Notes under the pieces: model-generated
Told to the model about the DNA's origin: nothing
What the model saw: the letters and a program-made list of their open reading frames with translations, nothing else
Databases searched by the model: none
Program-made: the position numbers and the translations under genes
Source of the DNA: Calvatia gigantea
Taxonomy: Eukaryota > Basidiomycota > Agaricomycetes > Agaricales > Lycoperdaceae
Reading direction: 5' to 3'
Assembly (NCBI GenBank): GCA_025093985.1
Contig: JACAAK010000007.1
Location: 2,046,001-2,110,000, forward strand
DNA: 64,000 bases
Shown: in pieces, positions 33,550 through 46,064 of the stretch
Numbering within the stretch: the first letter of the stretch is position 1
Layout of the letters: each line of letters opens with the position of its first letter

Positions 33550-35953
33550 TCAGACTGAAAAGTAGAAAGGAAGCTGCACACCTTCCAGCAACCGATTCTT
33601 TTCCTCTTCGGATATATGTTGTGTGGCACGCCTCACCAGCAGTTTTTCTGTCCTATATTTTTCGTACAAAACCTCCCGGGTATGTACTTTCAGAATCTGT
33701 CGCAGCATGTAAATTTTTGATATGGTCCATGGTAGTCTTCAAAGCTTACCTTCAGGTGGGTGGACAAGATCGCCGTCCTTAATGCCGCAAAATCACAGTG
33801 CTTGGGATCAAGCACATCTATAGTTCCCCATCTGAACTTGCGAACGAACACTCCTTTCATATCTTTTGGTGGTCCCTGGGGAAACTTGAGCAACTTTGAG
33901 GCGATGCTTGGACTCTGAGATGGAGCAGCAGAGGTCGGAGTTTGGGCGTCATCTCTGGCCAAGGGTTCCTGGTTTTCATGACCCTCCTCTGTAGAGATAG
34001 AGGCTGATTGGGCAACGGCTGCAATAGGGGTGGCAGGGCTATCCAAATTAGACTCGGTCTTCTGGCGTTTACAGCGCTTGGGGTCCTCAGGAGTGATCAA
34101 TGCAAACGGCAAGAGTGAGCTGATGTCGCTTTTCGCGATGGCACGCGCGGAAAATCTGATATTAGCGACACTGTCCGGGTCTGTTGACTCTGGATCTGAA
34201 GGTTGCATGTCCTCAGCAGCTCTGCGACGCGAGCGTGAACGAGAGAGGTTGCGATGCCTCGAGGGACGAAGTTTGATGACGGGTCGAGATTTTCTTTCAT
34301 CGTCCTCTCCATCCTCCTGTTCATCGTCATCGATGGTTTCACCGGTAACGGCTCCGTCAGTATTCTCAGCGTGACCGTTCGTTGAACCGTTTCCATTGGC
34401 GAGATCATCCGCCCTCTCAGTCAATTTGGACTTGCTCTGGGGGCGTTTGGCGATCGGACCGAACACGCCAAAGTCGATACCCGCATCAGCCATCCCTTTG
34501 CGCACTAATTCCGTGAGTGTCAGTTAACCTTGAAAGTCCGTTCAAAGACGTAAAAGATTCGCGTACCGGCTTCTTTTACGGCCTCCAGCTTTGTATCAGT
34601 CAAGGAATCGGCGTGTGCAATGACAGGGAGCACATTCGACCGGTTTGAAATCCGGCGAATGACCTTAATTTCAGTTGGAGTCATTGTCAATGGCCCTTCC
34701 TCTTCCTCATCGTCCGATTCATCGCCTGAGGACGTGTCTGGCACGAGCTCGGGCGGTTGAGAGTTAGATATTGTGGCTTCTGAACGCGTCTTGGTGGGTA
34801 GTGGAGGGTGGAGGGCACGTCTGCCCACTGCTGAAATGATGGAATCTGGATCGACCATATATATACAACTAGACGGAAATGAGCTCGACTTCGGAAACTC
34901 GGAGAAAGTGCCTACAGATGGATATGCTGGTCGCCCTTTTGTTGACGGACAACTTTGGATTCCTACGTGGCAGAATTGTGAACAATTTTTTTTTCTTTTT
35001 TCTTTTGGCGCGACACGCTCACCTCATTCATAGTATCCGCGTACTGCGCATCAACGTGCCTCAGAATAGCATTGATTTGCCTCTCCAGCTTCAATTCTTT
35101 CCCTTCCTGAAAATCCAATCCAGGTGTGTCGGTAACGGACAAAAGAATCCTATCAAACTTAGACTCGGATATTTCAACAGTGGCACTTTGAATGGCATGA
35201 GTGGGCTTGGAAGAGTCTCTCAAGAATTTGTCAAGAGCGGCACGCTGTTCTTTCGCCGCCGAGGGAGATATCTCCGCTGTCTCAAGCAACAACCGGAGTA
35301 GTGAAGACTTTCCAGTGCCCTTGCTTCCAGCAACCTAGTAACAATGACATAGCCTTAGCATCAGCCCACAGGAACTATGCCAACGCCTATCTACTTACCA
35401 TGATATTAAACGTCGGTGACACCTTTGTCCTTCTCTGACTCGGTCTCGATCCAGTCGAACTGTCTGTCTTGTCCTTCCTCTGATACTTCTTCTTCCTCAT
35501 TTCATTCAGCGCCTCAGGAGGAGTCGCCATAGCCATATAAAACGAAGATATCGGAGCCTTGGTCCCATCCGCTGCAACCGCCTCTCCTGTAGAAGAAGAA
35601 GCAAAACCAGGTGTCGGTACTCCCATCGAAGAATCCGGATAACGGAAGAAAGGTTTATGAAACATCACAGGCTCATTGCCCGCTGTAAAAGATACTCTGG
35701 CCGCACCTTTGGTCCTAACACTCGCGACGCTGGGTCTCCCGGCCCCTGCATGAGAATCCTCCGTTATGGCGGTCACGGAGACGACGTCGTCGTCTTGTTC
35801 CTCTTCCTCGAGCTTGCGTATGGCGTCCACATCTACCAGGTCCTCGGGCCAGGGAATTGCCTGGACCGTTTTCTTGAGGTCTGGAAGGGACGGAGAGGTA
35901 GGAATTGGAGGAGGTTCTTCATGCTTTTTGGGTTTGCGCCGGAAAGAGAACAT
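33550..35953 (-). CDS. Divergent septin GTPase
   Basis: Six exons. The N-terminus (MFSFRRKPKKHEEPPPIPTS) is disordered and acidic. The G domain starts TFNIMVAGSKGTGKSSLLRL with a canonical P-loop (GSKGTGKS); LLSVTDTPGLDF is the G3 motif, and HLCIYMVDPDSI is a typical septin strand. NVLPVIAHADSLTDTKLEAV holds the G4 region, where AHAD replaces the usual AKAD. A long Asp/Glu/Ser/Arg-rich insert (EQEDGEDDERK, SRSRSRRRAAEDM) splits the domain before SLLPFALITPEDP, RKFRWGTIDVLDPKHCDFAA and LRTAILSTHL. The last exon, after an intron with a GTAAGC donor, ends ILKVHTREVLYEKYRTEKLL, the C-terminal septin helix. ATG 35951-35953 gives the first family-like start. Neighbour of a second divergent septin on the same strand. 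Confidence 0.85.
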
Positions 35954-37182
35954 GTTGGCGCCGACTGCGGAATCGCGTGCGTATAGAATTTGGGTGGTTA
36001 ATGGAGCGCTATCACGGCAAAAAACGCGAGATGTACAAGGGGGGAAAGAGGAAAGGGAGGTGAAAAATTTGTCGCGCCCTCTGTGGGAGTGGTTACGCCG
36101 GATAAGGCGGGTGGTAAGCGGCGGAAAAGAAATAGACAAGCGGATCCGGCGGGTGCGAGAGCCCAGGGGAGATGTGTGGAAAAAGGTGAACAAACGAGGG
36201 AAGTGGGACAAGCAGGTATAGAAACAGGTCAGAAAAGAGCGGTTATGGGTTGACGACGGTCTACTCCTGGTCGCTATGGGCCATGTCAACCGAGAACCGT
36301 GGGTGCGTCAATAGAGTTATTAAATACTCACGGAATCAGGTTCAGAAGTTTTAGTTTAACAAACAGACGGAATGATAGTATGGACAGGGCGACTGGAGGA
36401 TTGACCTAGCAGCCTAGAAGACTTCGGGTACAGCCCAGGTGAAGTAAGAAGAAGATTGTTTCGGAGAGGCAAAAGACAAAAGGTAAAAATCAGAACAGCT
36501 TCAAGCCAATGACAAATGGACGCCCAGGAACTCGTTCCCTGAATAGTCAAAATTCACGCAACCAATAATGATGGTCGATCAGGGCAGTGCGCAACAACGC
36601 TTTTGACATATGTACTTATGCGCACGACTTAAACATGCAGGTATTGTTCGGGCGCTTATGCGCCCAAACCTCTATCAAAGTAGAGACAAAGAAAAAAGGT
36701 AGCCATAGAAAAAGAAATCTCTTTCAAAATACAGCTACGGTCCATCGTGACATTGCACAGGAGAAATAGAACGTAAGGAAGCACAAGGGCTCAAGCTAAT
36801 TCACAATCGTGTTGAGATAAGGAAAGAGTAAAGAAAAGGAGAGAACGCGTTACTTTATGTGTATATCAGCTATCTCGGAGACCCAATTTATCCCAAATAA
36901 AAACTGAAAAAGAAAAGACGATAAAAGGGAGAGTGAGTTTTCAATCGAGGAGAGAGGGCACCGAGGACAAGATCGGCCATAGAGCGCTCTGTCCAACGAC
37001 GCGTAAGAAGTACGCGTGGTGGCAAGAAAAAAGAAGCGAGGAGCGACACAAAAATATTCTACAGGTTTCGTGATTGGAAGCAACGGCAGACAAGACACAA
37101 ATGTCCCGCAACACCGCAGGTGCGTAAAAAGTAAAGATAAAGATGTGGAAGTTGCACACCTGCTATGGGAGATCGGGGCTCC
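35954..37182. other. Intergenic region between the two septin genes
   Basis: About 1.2 kb holding the promoter of the first septin and the 3' UTR of the septin-zinc-cluster gene. The frames here are compositional (basic or AT-rich) and none resembles a family. Confidence 0.45.
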
Positions 37183-40100
37183 TCATGGTACACCACCAAT
37201 GGGCGCGGTCGTCCTCCCCTCCTCCAGCCTCATCTTCTTCACGGCTCGCATATCAATATCATCATGCGGCGACCTCATATCCACATCCCGATGCTCCATC
37301 GGCAAAGGCCGCTTCAGATCCATCTCAATATCTCTATCCCTCAAACTCTCCCTCGAATCCGGAATTCTATCATCCCTATCGTCTATACCGTCCTCACTAC
37401 CTCCACGAAACGATGAGTACGAGCGATGATGCCCTAAATGGACCACACCGCTAGGACCCGGTCCTGTACCTGCTGTGGATGGTGTCTCGAGTAAGCGAGA
37501 GGAAGGTGGTGAAAGGGATCGAGAGGATCCGTCTTCGTCTTTTGATGGAGGATATCCTCCGCCTTGGCGTGTAGGCGTTTGTGATGATTGTACGTGAGGT
37601 TGGCGCGGTTGCTGGTGAACCGAAGCCGATGCGCGGCGTTTTTTGAGTGAGGAAGATGAGCTGGAGGAGGCGCTTGGGTCTCTATTTGCGTTTCCGTTCA
37701 TGTCATGCACGTAGAGGCAGGGTACTTGTCTCCGTGCACAGCTCGCGCATGCTGGATGTGCACCATCACATTTTGTTTTACGGGCTGTCAAATAAAAGAT
37801 TAGGTTATTATCAGAACTTGATACAGAAAACACTACTAACCTCGGCATGAGTTGCAAGCAACCACTTTAGGTCCGGAGCCTGATCCCCTCCCAGTACTCT
37901 TCCCAGGTACAGTCGCCGCTCTTTTCCTGAGCGCAGCCTGCTGCTCCGAAGCCGGTCTAATGGGTGGCAACGAAGGAGCAGACATCGGACCAGGGGTCGA
38001 AGGCGATGATCTATCCGGCAAGGACAGTGTCGCAATGTGCGGCAGCTCGTTATCTGGGAAAAATGGCCTCCCTCCACCACCACCACCACCACCACCGCCT
38101 CCGCTATTACCATGGGACATTGATGACGGAGGATTTTGATGTGGAACGGATACAGGCGGTTCACGTTCCCGAAGATGGTGTGGATGAGGGTCTCTTTCCG
38201 GAAGGTGATGCAAAGACGGGTGAGGAGGCTGTTGCGGCGGCAGGGGTTGTCGTGATGAAGGTCCAGGTAGATGATCATCCCTTTCACGGTCTCGTCCAAG
38301 GATAGGAGGCAGAGAATGATGTGATACATACCCCCCTTCCCGTTCCCTCTTGTCAACGTTTGAACTTCGCCGTGAGATCGGTGCAGAGACGGAGCCCGCA
38401 GACGGCAAGGGAACAGTGTGGACCTCGGGAGACAGGGAGACTTCTGATCTACCATCTTCGTTTCCGTCCTCACCCCGATTGTAATCGCCTCCTGTTGCAC
38501 TGTCATCGTCCTCCTCTCCAGGCCGCGAGGAAGAGCCGGTAAGATCGCTTCTGCGCGGTTGTCTAATGGTGTTTCTACGCTTATTTTGGGGTGCATAGTC
38601 GCACGGATTCGATCGCTTAAGACATTGTCCACATGCAGGTCTACCACCATCACACTTCAACTTGCGCGCTGTTCGGAAAAAAAAGAAAAAAAGTAAGTAT
38701 CTTTGACTATCAATAATGTCAAAAAATATATCACACTGACATCGACAGAAGTTACAAGCCACTGTGATCTTCTTTGACCGCGTTTTGTTGGTAGTACCCA
38801 GTTGCCCAGGACCTAATCAAGCAATCAAGCAAAAAAGAATCAGCTTCTCCCGTTTCCATCAACAAATTGATTGAATTAAGCAGACACGTACGACCGGATC
38901 CCGTTCTCCCACTTCCTGACGCAGAAGCAACCGGCGAATCCCCTGCCGCCACAAGGCCACTAGAACCTAATCCGCCTGCCCGAGCACTGCTACCACCTGA
39001 CCCCGGTGTCCGACCATCACTTCCAGGACCACCAGTCACCATATCTCTTGAGGTAGGAATAGAAACTGATTGCGGGTGACGTGTCAGTGATGGTAGAGGC
39101 TGTGGGTGGTGCAAGCCCTGGGATGGGGGAGGGTGTTGCGGAGGAGGCTGAGTATCTATTGCAAGAATAGGTCTGGCTGGATGTTGCGGTGCAAGGCCAC
39201 CCATCGGACTGTGATGGGGATGAGTCAAATTAGAAATGGCATGGGGTGAATGGGAATGTGGGTGGGGGTGGGCATGTGGATGAGGAGGGGGGTGGGGATG
39301 AGAGTGTGACGAGTGCCGTGAGGGGGGTCGTTGTTGCTGCATCTGGATATATTCACTCCTAAACTTCTCAAATAGATATTCGCGAGTATATTTCTGCAAC
39401 GTCTGCAACACAGCAAAAGATTGTGTTAAGCGGTGCTTGAGTTACCAAGAGGGGAAAACGGTATCATACCTCCATATGATGAAAGATAGCGTTGCGCAGC
39501 GGGACAAAGTCACAATGAGCGGGATCCAGAACGTCCAGATTCCCCCAACGGTAACATCTTAGGAACTTACCACGGCGAGAATTTTTACCACCCGACTGCG
39601 TGGGTGTGTACTGCTGTAAAAGTTCATGCCGAGGGAGAGGTACTCTAGCCACACCCTCACTGTGGGAATAAATATCAGGTGAAACAAGGGCGTATGGGAG
39701 ACGCATAATTGAAGGGGAAACGGGGGACGTTGGGGGAGAAGTTGTCGCGGAAGCGGTGGAATTTGATCCGCCGTTTAAATGCCCTCCAACGGTGGATCCA
39801 TATCCATTACTACCATTGTTAGACGGAGGATCAGCCGAGATTGATAATTTAACGTCTTCCGGTGAGTGTGGATTTGACATTGAGGCTGTCGCTTGGGAAG
39901 AAGGGGCGAGGCCAATTCCGGTACTCGAGGAGGAATAGTGGGGCGGGTGGTTGTCCATATCAAAGATGCCGAACCCTATGCCGGCGTCGGCGAGGTCACG
40001 GCGGACTGCGAGTTTGACTGCGGCAAGACGTTCATTGGAAAGGATGTCGGCGCGAGCGATGACGGGGAGGACATTGACCCTGGCTGATAGACGGCGAATA

Positions 40101-41149
40101 GTGGCTATATCGGCGGCGGGGAGGGTAGGACGGAACATCAGGGGGTTAGACGTCACGGGGGGCTCCAAGATCACGGGCTCTTGGTCTGGTTGGGAAAAGC
40201 TGTTATTGCGGGTCCTGGGAACGAGGGGGGCGGGGGGCCGAGAGACGGGTGGGGGAACAATGTTGTCGGGATCCAAGAAGTAAATACATCTAGAGCCGAA
40301 GAGTGAGTAGACGGAGAGAGCGGGGCCAGGAAAGCATACAGATGAACGTGGCGGTCACCGGACTGAGCTTTGCGCTCCTAGATGAAGAAGGGAGGATAGG
40401 TGAGTACATCAAGAATGGGATATGGGTGGGATGCGGGCGCTCACATCCTCGAGGCCCTCTAGGAAGCGGGCGTCGATAAGGCGAAGGGTGTCAGATATGA
40501 TGCGCTCTGGGGCGGCATCGTCGCGGAAGTCAATGGAGGGAGTGTCAATAAGATTGAGGCCGAGGGAGCAGCTGGGGTCGATGTCAATGTCGACGGATGC
40601 AAACCTGATGTAGGAGGTGTGGCCGGAGGAACCATGAACGAATTTTGCTACAGATGCAAGTTGGTCCTTTGAGTTTGAGGGTGCGATGTCACCTGTGTCG
40701 AGGAGGAGACGGAGGAAGGATGTTTTTCCTGTATGTCAGGGTCAGTATGAGGAGTATATATGTGTGTGGGTGGGTGTATACTTGCCTCCTCTGTGGCCAG
40801 CGACGAGGAGGGTGAATTCTGGGCGGTGATGCTCGACCTCTTGGTGGTTCATGGAAGGAGGTCGACAACCGACTGAGATTGACCATTGCGGGCAATCCAG
40901 GATTAAATCATGCCAATCCCTAATTCCCACCGAGCCAATCGGAGCATCCATTCCGCCTTGCCTCCCCTCCTCCACCAACATCCCCTCGGCTCTCTCCTCC
41001 CCCCTCCCTTCCGACCCCTTCTCTCCACTCAATCCGCCCCCGTCGTCCTCCCCAGTGTCTACACTGATCCCGAGGCCAGCATAACCAGCGGCCAACGGGC
41101 ACAGGGTGCACGGATCGTGGGAGCCGTTGCGTGCGCCCAGAGTGCGCAT
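37183..41149 (-). CDS. Septin GTPase reading in frame into a dual Zn2Cys6 DNA-binding protein
   Basis: Septin part: MRTLGARNGSHDPCTLCP, EFTLLVAGHRGGKTSFLRLL (P-loop AGHRGGKT), LNLIDTPSIDF (G3 with Ser for Gly), HLCIYFLDPDNI, NVLPVIARADILSNERLAAV (ARAD at G4), FLRCYRWGNLDVLDPAHCDF and TLQKYTREYLFEKFRSEYIQ. A His- and Pro-rich stretch follows with no stop codon. A short intron with a GTACGT donor (about 38809-38883) then leads in frame to PGQLGTTNKTRSKKITVACN and two zinc clusters: CNFCRSRKLKC...CGQCLKRSNPC and CNSCRARKTKC...CASCARRQVPC. Each has C-x2-C-x6-C-x6-C-x2-C-x6-C spacing, and each is split by an intron after its second Cys. The tail is acidic and ends VKKMRLEEGRTTAPIGGVP. Septins are filament-forming GTPases and Zn2Cys6 proteins bind DNA. 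Either this is a true fusion, or two adjacent genes whose boundary I cannot see. Confidence 0.7.
38071..38103. repeat. CCA-type microsatellite encoding poly-Gly
   Basis: A run of CCA triplets, ending in CCG/CCT, lies in the coding region of the zinc-cluster protein and encodes about 11 consecutive Gly on the minus strand between HGNSG and RPFFPDNE. Such tracts vary in length between strains. Confidence 0.8.
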
Positions 41150-41297
41150 GTAACGTTCTAAGAAAAGCAACAGATGGCAACCCAGTTGTACGTAATCGAA
41201 GAAATCAACTCCGGCCCATCTCCGTAACCGGCCAGACGGATCAACCAAGGTTTCGTGTAATCCCCGCCCTTACTGATGCTGATTTTTTTGACCTCCC

Positions 41298-44200
41298 ATG
41301 CATCCCCCAAAGTCCTTGGCCGCTCGTCGCCGCCTGGCAAGGGCCTTTTGTTCCTCTGCTGCGCGTCCAGATGTGGTCATGAACAGGTACAGTCGTATAG
41401 TTACCCAGCCTAAGGACCAGGGCGCAAGCCAGGTATATCCCTTTTCTCTTTTTTCCATATGGACGTTGGCGTGTTTTGACGCGCATGATTGCTAGGCTAT
41501 GCTCTACGCTACCGATGGCATCACAAGCGACGCTGATTTCCAAAAAGCCATGGTCGGCGTTGCAAGTGTATGGTACGTCATGTCCGTTTTGCTATCAATA
41601 GATATACAAATAATCTCTAAACAGGTATGAGGGGAACCCGTACGTTTCAACGTTTCATTCTCTACCAGAAAGTTGAATATACTTTTCCTCAATCAAACGT
41701 CAGATGCAACAAACATCTCCTCGGTATTGGCCAGGAGATCAAGGCCTCCCTGAAATCCGCAGACCTCATCGGCTACCAATTCGGCACTGTTGGTGTCAGC
41801 GATGGTATCAGCATGGGCACCCGTGGGATGTGCTATTCGCTCCAGTCCCGGGACCTTATTGCTGATCAGGTAGAGTCCGCCGCTGGAGGCCACCACCTCG
41901 ACGGGATGGTGGTCGTTCCTGGTTGCGACAAGAACATGCCTGGCGTTCTGATGGCTCGTCAGTATTTTCCTCCCTTTCCCAATTCAATCTGACCTTCCAT
42001 CGGTCCTTTCTTCTCCCCACACTCCCGTTTCTTTCCCACACAACTTCCCCGAACTCTAAACCCCCTCCCCTCTCCCTTCCGTCCGGACTGGCAGTCGGTC
42101 GCCTGAATCGTCCCGGTTTGATGGTCTACGGTGGCACCATCCGTGCCGGCTCATGCGAAGGTGCTCCCCAGTTGGATATCGTTTCCGCTTTCCAGGCATA
42201 TGGGAAATATCTCCACGACGGAAAGACGCCAGAAGCAGAAATCGAGCGCTACAATACCGTACGGCATGCCTGTCCAGGTCCCGGAGCATGCGGCGGCGTA
42301 CGTAGATCTCAAATGTCCCCTCCGTCTGTCATACTCAAACTTCTTGAATGATGATAGATGTATACGGCTAATACCATGGCTAGTGCTGCGGAGGCTCTGG
42401 GTATGACCCTACCGGGTTCATCCTCCTTCCCGGCTGAATCACAAGAAAAACACGATGAATGCGCTTCTGTCGGTCCGGTCATGCGCACCCTCCTCGAACA
42501 GAACATTCTACCTCGGGATATCATGACTCGATCCGCGCTTGAAAATGCCATCGTTAGTCTTATTGCTGTCATCACCAATACAGTCCCTCACTCACAGTAT
42601 GTCTCCCGCGCATCCCAGGTTCTTACCATGATTCTCGGAGGCTCCACCAACGCCGTCCTTCACCTTATTGCCATGGCCCATTCCGTCGGTATTAAATTAG
42701 ACATTGACGATTTCCAGAATGTGTCAGATCGCATTCCTTTCCTCGCTGATATCAAACCTAGTGGCAAATATGTCATGGAAGATGTTTACAAAATTGGCGG
42801 AATTCCCAGTGAGCTGCCTTCCGTGATTACCGATGATTCGGTCCAGTCGTCTGACTACCCAATTCTTTTTTCTTTCATAATTTTCTCGCACACAGAGATA
42901 CTTCATTTCCTGTTAAAAAATAACCTCATCGACGGCAACAATCTCACCGTCACCGGAAAGACTCTTGGCGAGAATCTTGACAGATGGGTGCACAAACACG
43001 GCGAGCTAGACTTCCGCACCCAGGACGTTATCCGGCCCCTGGACAAACCTATCAAATCAACCGGCCATATCAGGTCAGTAGCTGCGTCACCCTTTTGTTC
43101 TTCCAGTGGCTACGTTGGCACTATTTCCCTTCTGTCTCCATTTTTTCCCTACGGCTCGGGGACAGGAGGTTACCCTCGGGAATTTGCCTTTTCCCATCAG
43201 ATTTTATACGCTTGCCCCATCAAATCTATCTTCACGTCACTGACGTCTCAAACTTTTCACATCCCTGTCTAATTGCACGTTTCTGGGGCCCTTCCGAGAA
43301 GTCATCGCTGACTCATTTCCTCCGCGCTTTCATTGTCCATTTGCTGTTTTCCCTCATCTATCAAATTGACCACTTGCCTTATACTGATCATGCTGACGAT
43401 CCCCGTTTTCATGTATCAGGATTCTCAAAGGTAACCTTGCGCCGGGAGGTGCTGTAGCTAAGATCACAGGCAAAGAAGGTCTGGGTTTTACCGGAAAGGC
43501 AAGGACCTTTGATTCGGAGGACGATTTCGTCAAGGCTGTGGAGAGCGGTTCTATCAAGAAGGGCGAGAAGACCGTCGTTATCTTGAGGTATCTGGGACCG
43601 AAAGGCGGACCTGGTTAGTGAATTTGTTTTATTTTTATCTTTCCGTCGTGTGACTTTTTACTGATGGGTCACACTTACTCGGTTTCTATATTCATAAATA
43701 CTTACCCATGCGATCCAATGGGTAACTAACACTGGGGTGGCGTATCCGTGATCCCGCCTTGATTCATGAACCATGCATTGATCACCTGCTTCTCCCCAAT
43801 TTACTCCACTTCCGACGACCGACTGCCTTCGCAATCCGGACGGCATCCCATTCAAAACCCATCTTCTCGACGAATGATGATGCTACGGCGGAATTGGCGC
43901 CTTCGCGTATGCTTAACAACACTTCGGCATGACGCTTTTGGTCGATGGCTTGATGACTTGTCATCCCGATATCCCCTTTGACCTCCCAATACTTTGATGT
44001 TCACGAAATTCCCGCACATTGTCACCCCAAAAAAACACCCTTCAATCCACTCGGAACAATGTCCTCCGGGTATATTTGTCCGTCGCATCGTATTGTTCCC
44101 TCTGACGCTCAACAACAAACTTCGATTTCGGATGATGGACGATATGTCGTAACTTGCGAACTAATAGGTATGCCCGAGATGCTCAAGCCCACGAGTCTGA

Positions 44201-44720
44201 TCATGGGTGCTGGACTCGGCTTGGATGTCGCCTGTCTCACGGATGGACGTTTCAGCGGCGGGTAAGTGGTCCTATCTATTCTTCTCTCTGGTACACCCTT
44301 CTCCACACTTCCCCGTTTTTTGATGGTCACACAAAAGTTAACCCCATGAATCTAAATGTGGCGGAGGGCTATCCATTCCGCCCTTTCAACTCCCACACCA
44401 AAACTTAAAACCCCAAAGCAACTCGGATCTTGACATGGGAGTGCTAATAGTTTACACTACTTTTCAGATCTCATGGTTTCGTAATTGGACATGTCGTCCC
44501 CGAAGCACAGGTTGGCGGACCGATTGCGTTGGTCAAGGATGGAGACGTTATCTCTGTTGATGCCGTGAATAATACTGTTGATTTCGAGGTCTCGGAAGAG
44601 GAGTTGGAGAGGAGGAGGAAGGCCTGGAAGGCTCCCCCGCTCAGGGCATCGCAGGGCACCTTGTTCAAGTATACCAAGGTCGTAACAGACGCCAGTCACG
44701 GATGTGTTACTGATGCTTAG
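41298..44720 (+). CDS. ILV3: Dihydroxyacid dehydratase
   Basis: Mitochondrial iron-sulfur enzyme of valine, leucine and isoleucine synthesis. Basic N-terminus [20 protein letters not shown] suits a targeting signal. Exons join to [220 protein letters not shown] and [16 protein letters not shown]. The cluster cysteines in NPCN, PGCDKN and [10 protein letters not shown] are all present. About ten introns; two, at about 43069-43418 (350 nt) and 43614-44166 (550 nt), are much longer than the norm here. Intact. Confidence 0.95.
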
Positions 44721-46064
44721 AGGATTATACGTACCGCAGCGAATGATTCATGGGATTTTTTGAATTATTTTATCTACTTTGGTGTTCCAGATCCCGTCCC
44801 GGAGGCAAATAAACCTCCGTCCACCCACCTGTGTTAGGCAATTCTCCCGTCCAGGATTTAACCTTGTACCACATGGCTAAACGACCCGTCTCCACGGGCT
44901 CCCTCCGAAACCCATCTCCGTGCATTCTCCGTGCCCTTGTCCGCGAACGATCTAACATTTTACCCCGTCCTAGGGTCTCCACCCCCATGACCTATGAACG
45001 CATGTGCAGCAAACACCCGCGAATCATAAAACGACACGCGAGGTGTTACCTCGATTTAAGTATCGCACACCACTTCGAATCGGGTGGCGCACTGGGAAGC
45101 AAAAGCCCCTATTCATATTGCACTGCACTTTCCGGGGAAGGATGTCGGCTGATCCATTTGTGATATGAGTGTTCCGGTATCCGAGACTCCGTTCAGCGCC
45201 GTCCCCACGAACGTGTGTTCATGGTTGTCGTCACTTTTTTCCTGAAAATTTCCAGACCATTCTTGAATCCTAAATTTAACACACACACCTACCGACCCAT
45301 CCCGACTTACGTTGCTGCCGAAGTTCCAACAAGCATCGTGAAGGGAAGGGCGAGTCTCATAGCTTCAGAATTCCGCTATTCCCACCCCCGCACTGTTTCT
45401 CCGAAGTTTACGATCATTGCTCGATCCATCCGTCAACTCCATTCGCCACGTTGTGCGCATGTGGGATGCTTTGCATTTCCCACCTCCGAAGTCTGCGGCT
45501 ACCGTCAAAACTGGGGCTGTTTACCTCACGCTCCCCCATCTAACATCTCATAGAGTACTCAAGAGCTGATGATTTCCAAGGACCTTCGCAGGCCGGACAG
45601 ACTGTTGCTGACGTATGTAGATTGATCAGACCGATCAGGCTTTGCACTGGTTTGAGCTATTTCAAAATCCATTATACTGGGTTTTTGATGACTATATTTT
45701 TTTCGGCGCTCGTAGCGAGACAGGGGCCAGCGGCGAATTCTGATCCCGGCTGATTTTACAGCGCAACCTCAGGCCGAGATGCCCAGACCCACGCCACAGA
45801 GACACAGGCACGATATGGACGTGAAACGGACAAGTACCGACCGAGACTCAGTCCTTCAACGGGATACGCGAACAAAACACAAAAAATATTGCGCCCAGAT
45901 AGTCCTTGACTCGCTTTAAATTTGAAGAATTCGTAAGTACATCTCGTTGTGTTCCAGAAGTTCATAAGACAATGGAGGGTTGCGTATCGACCTGAATTTT
46001 ACGACATGTTCCTCGGATCTTTAAACTTGTATGCAGGTGTACGTACAGAAATTTGATAGGAATT
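44721..46064. other. Tail-to-tail intergenic region
   Basis: About 1.3 kb between the ends of ILV3 and RIO1. Small open frames on both strands are short and unlike known proteins. No RNA gene, repeat copy or transposon recognised. Confidence 0.45.

Noticed and set aside
35657..36221. Plus-strand frames opposite the first septin exon
   Set aside because: Shadow frames of the septin coding strand and its upstream region, with no family resemblance.
43614..44166. snoRNA in the long ILV3 intron (ATGATGA word)
   Set aside because: No D box at a suitable distance and no terminal stem.
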